In this document: one piece after another, positions 63,218-64,000 of the stretch | Position numbering within the stretch: position 1 is the first letter of the stretch | Layout: each line of letters begins with the position of its first letter | Assembly (NCBI GenBank): GCA_903906365.1 | Contig: CAIVKC010000043.1 | Span: 186,001-250,000 of the forward strand | Reading direction: 5' to 3' | DNA length: 64,000 nt | DNA from: an uncultured Bacteroidota bacterium | Lineage (GTDB): Bacteria > Bacteroidota > Bacteroidia > Chitinophagales > Chitinophagaceae | The notes under the pieces: model-generated | Seen by the model: only the letters and a program-made list of their open reading frames with translations | What the model was told of the DNA's origin: nothing | The model's database searches: none | Translations under genes and position numbers: made by a program

Positions 63218-64000
63218 TTAGGATGGATTCCTGACCTGCACCGGTGCGCCATTATACAATTTGCCCTGCGCTTCCAAAATATACTGTTCACCACTGGAAA
63301 GTCCCGAAATGACTTCAGCCTGGTTGCCGTGGACCTTCCCCAGCCGGATCCATCTGAGCAGGGCCCTGTTGCCGTTGCCAACCGTAAATAGCCCTGTCAG
63401 ACCATCCCGGTAAATCAAAGCAGACAGGGGCACCAGGACCATCCCTTCAGCCACGGAGGCTGCCGGTGTCTTCAGCGGAATCTGCACGCTGGCAAACATG
63501 CCTGGGTAAAGTTCTTTTTGTTCCAGTGCGGGGAGGCTGATTTTTACGATATACTGCCCTCCGGTAAACTGGGAAGAGGGATTGATCTGAAGGATCCTTC
63601 CCTGCATCGGCCGGCCGGTTGATTTGATTAGGATGTCTGCCTCCTGCCCGGTCCTGATAAGGCTGATATCTGACTCAGCCACTGCCGCGGAAACCTCCAG
63701 GATGCCATTTTCCTCCAGCGTCAGCAATGGCATGCCCGGGCTGGCCATACTGCCTTCTTCAGCCAGCTTCTGAGAAATGACTCCCGGGAAGGGGGCCCTG
63801 ATACTGCAATAGGCCAGAGAGGCGTCTACTTCGTTTCGCATTTGCTGGGCAGCATCCAGCCTTGCTTTGGCTGCCTTGTTTTGTTGCAGGGCATCCTCAA
63901 GTTCCTTCTGGGTGGCACTCTGCTGCTGGTAGAGATTACTGAACCGGGTGAAATTCTTTTGGGTACTTTCAGCCGCCGCTTCAGCTTCCCGGATCATGGC
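63218..64000 (-). CDS. RND efflux periplasmic adaptor, partial (5' end outside window)
   Basis: The frame is open at the right edge; at least 260 residues are visible. Coiled-coil hairpin (TRFSNLYQQQSATQKELEDALQQ), lipoyl half (CSIRAPFPGVISQKLAEEGSMASPG), beta-barrel (AAVAESDISLIRTGQEADI) and membrane-proximal domain (LVPLSALIYRDG). It would join the RND pump to an outer membrane channel. Confidence 0.9.
   Translation of the reverse strand, partial: AMIREAEAAAESTQKNFTRFSNLYQQQSATQKELEDALQQNKAAKARLDAAQQMRNEVDASLAYCSIRAPFPGVISQKLAEEGSMASPGMPLLTLEENGILEVSAAVAESDISLIRTGQEADILIKSTGRPMQGRILQINPSSQFTGGQYIVKISLPALEQKELYPGMFASVQIPLKTPAASVAEGMVLVPLSALIYRDGLTGLFTVGNGNRALLRWIRLGKVHGNQAEVISGLSSGEQYILEAQGKLYNGAPVQVRNPS

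Noticed and set aside
1-64000. tRNA, rRNA, CRISPR arrays, IS elements and attachment sites
   Set aside because: None seen by eye on either strand; a tRNA scan and self-alignment would settle this.

Overview
The window comes from a Gram-negative Bacteroidota, most like a Chitinophagia/Sphingobacteriia-type genome. The basis is a SusC/SusD pair, TAnnTTTG-type -7 promoter elements, few Shine-Dalgarno sequences, Mla and TolC-dependent exporters, and a Reg_prop/Y_Y_Y/LuxR regulator next to a glycan locus. Species cannot be assigned. I found no rRNA, tRNA, CRISPR array, insertion sequence or phage. All similarity statements come from recognising motifs by eye, not from database searches.

Bases 1-24,855 form a stress or energy-limitation island. 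It holds the tail of a sensor kinase, a nitroreductase, an FtsH protease, two Hsp20 chaperones, a GT35 phosphorylase-like protein, a phospholipase D-type protein, a membrane hydrolase, a patatin lipase and four tandem double-domain universal stress proteins. It continues with PEP synthase, a PNPOx-like flavoprotein, a PfkB kinase, a CHAD protein, a small-protein operon, a P-type cation ATPase and a response regulator fused to a CRP-type activator. The gene set (Usp, Hsp20, nitroreductase, PfkB, P-type ATPase, PNPOx-like protein, response regulator) strongly resembles the DosR dormancy regulon of Mycobacterium tuberculosis, although the regulator family is different.

The main discovery is a shared CRP/FNR-like palindrome, consensus NTGAY-N4-RTCAN, in the intergenic regions of this island and beyond it. 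I count 11 strict copies and 3 with one mismatch. Most lie at one of two fixed distances from a TAnnTTTG-like -7 element: 36.5 bp from site centre to the last -7 base (five clear cases) or 58.5 bp (four clear cases). These match class II (about -41) and class I (about -62) CRP activation. The REC-CRP fusion at 23,797-24,855 keeps the Glu and Arg that read TGA in this family and is the best candidate regulator. The same sites precede the Mla operon, a MacAB-TolC operon and three small proteins of unknown function, so the putative regulon reaches from about 1.4 kb to 46.2 kb.

Bases 25,657-46,143 are envelope and export genes: a YbhFSR-like ABC-2 exporter with adaptor and TolC, three small orphan genes, MlaEFD-type lipid transport, a heterodimeric ABC exporter with one degenerate ATP site, and MacA-MacB-TolC.

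Bases 46,448-59,313 are a polysaccharide utilisation locus, probably for laminarin or another beta-1,3/1,4-glucan: regulator, SusC, SusD, a PKD protein with three tandem binding-type repeats, another surface lipoprotein and two GH16 glucanases. It ends at a perfect 40-bp palindrome that looks like a bidirectional terminator. Bases 59,646-64,000 carry an RND efflux operon (adaptor, pump, PII/CutA-like small protein) cut by the right edge.
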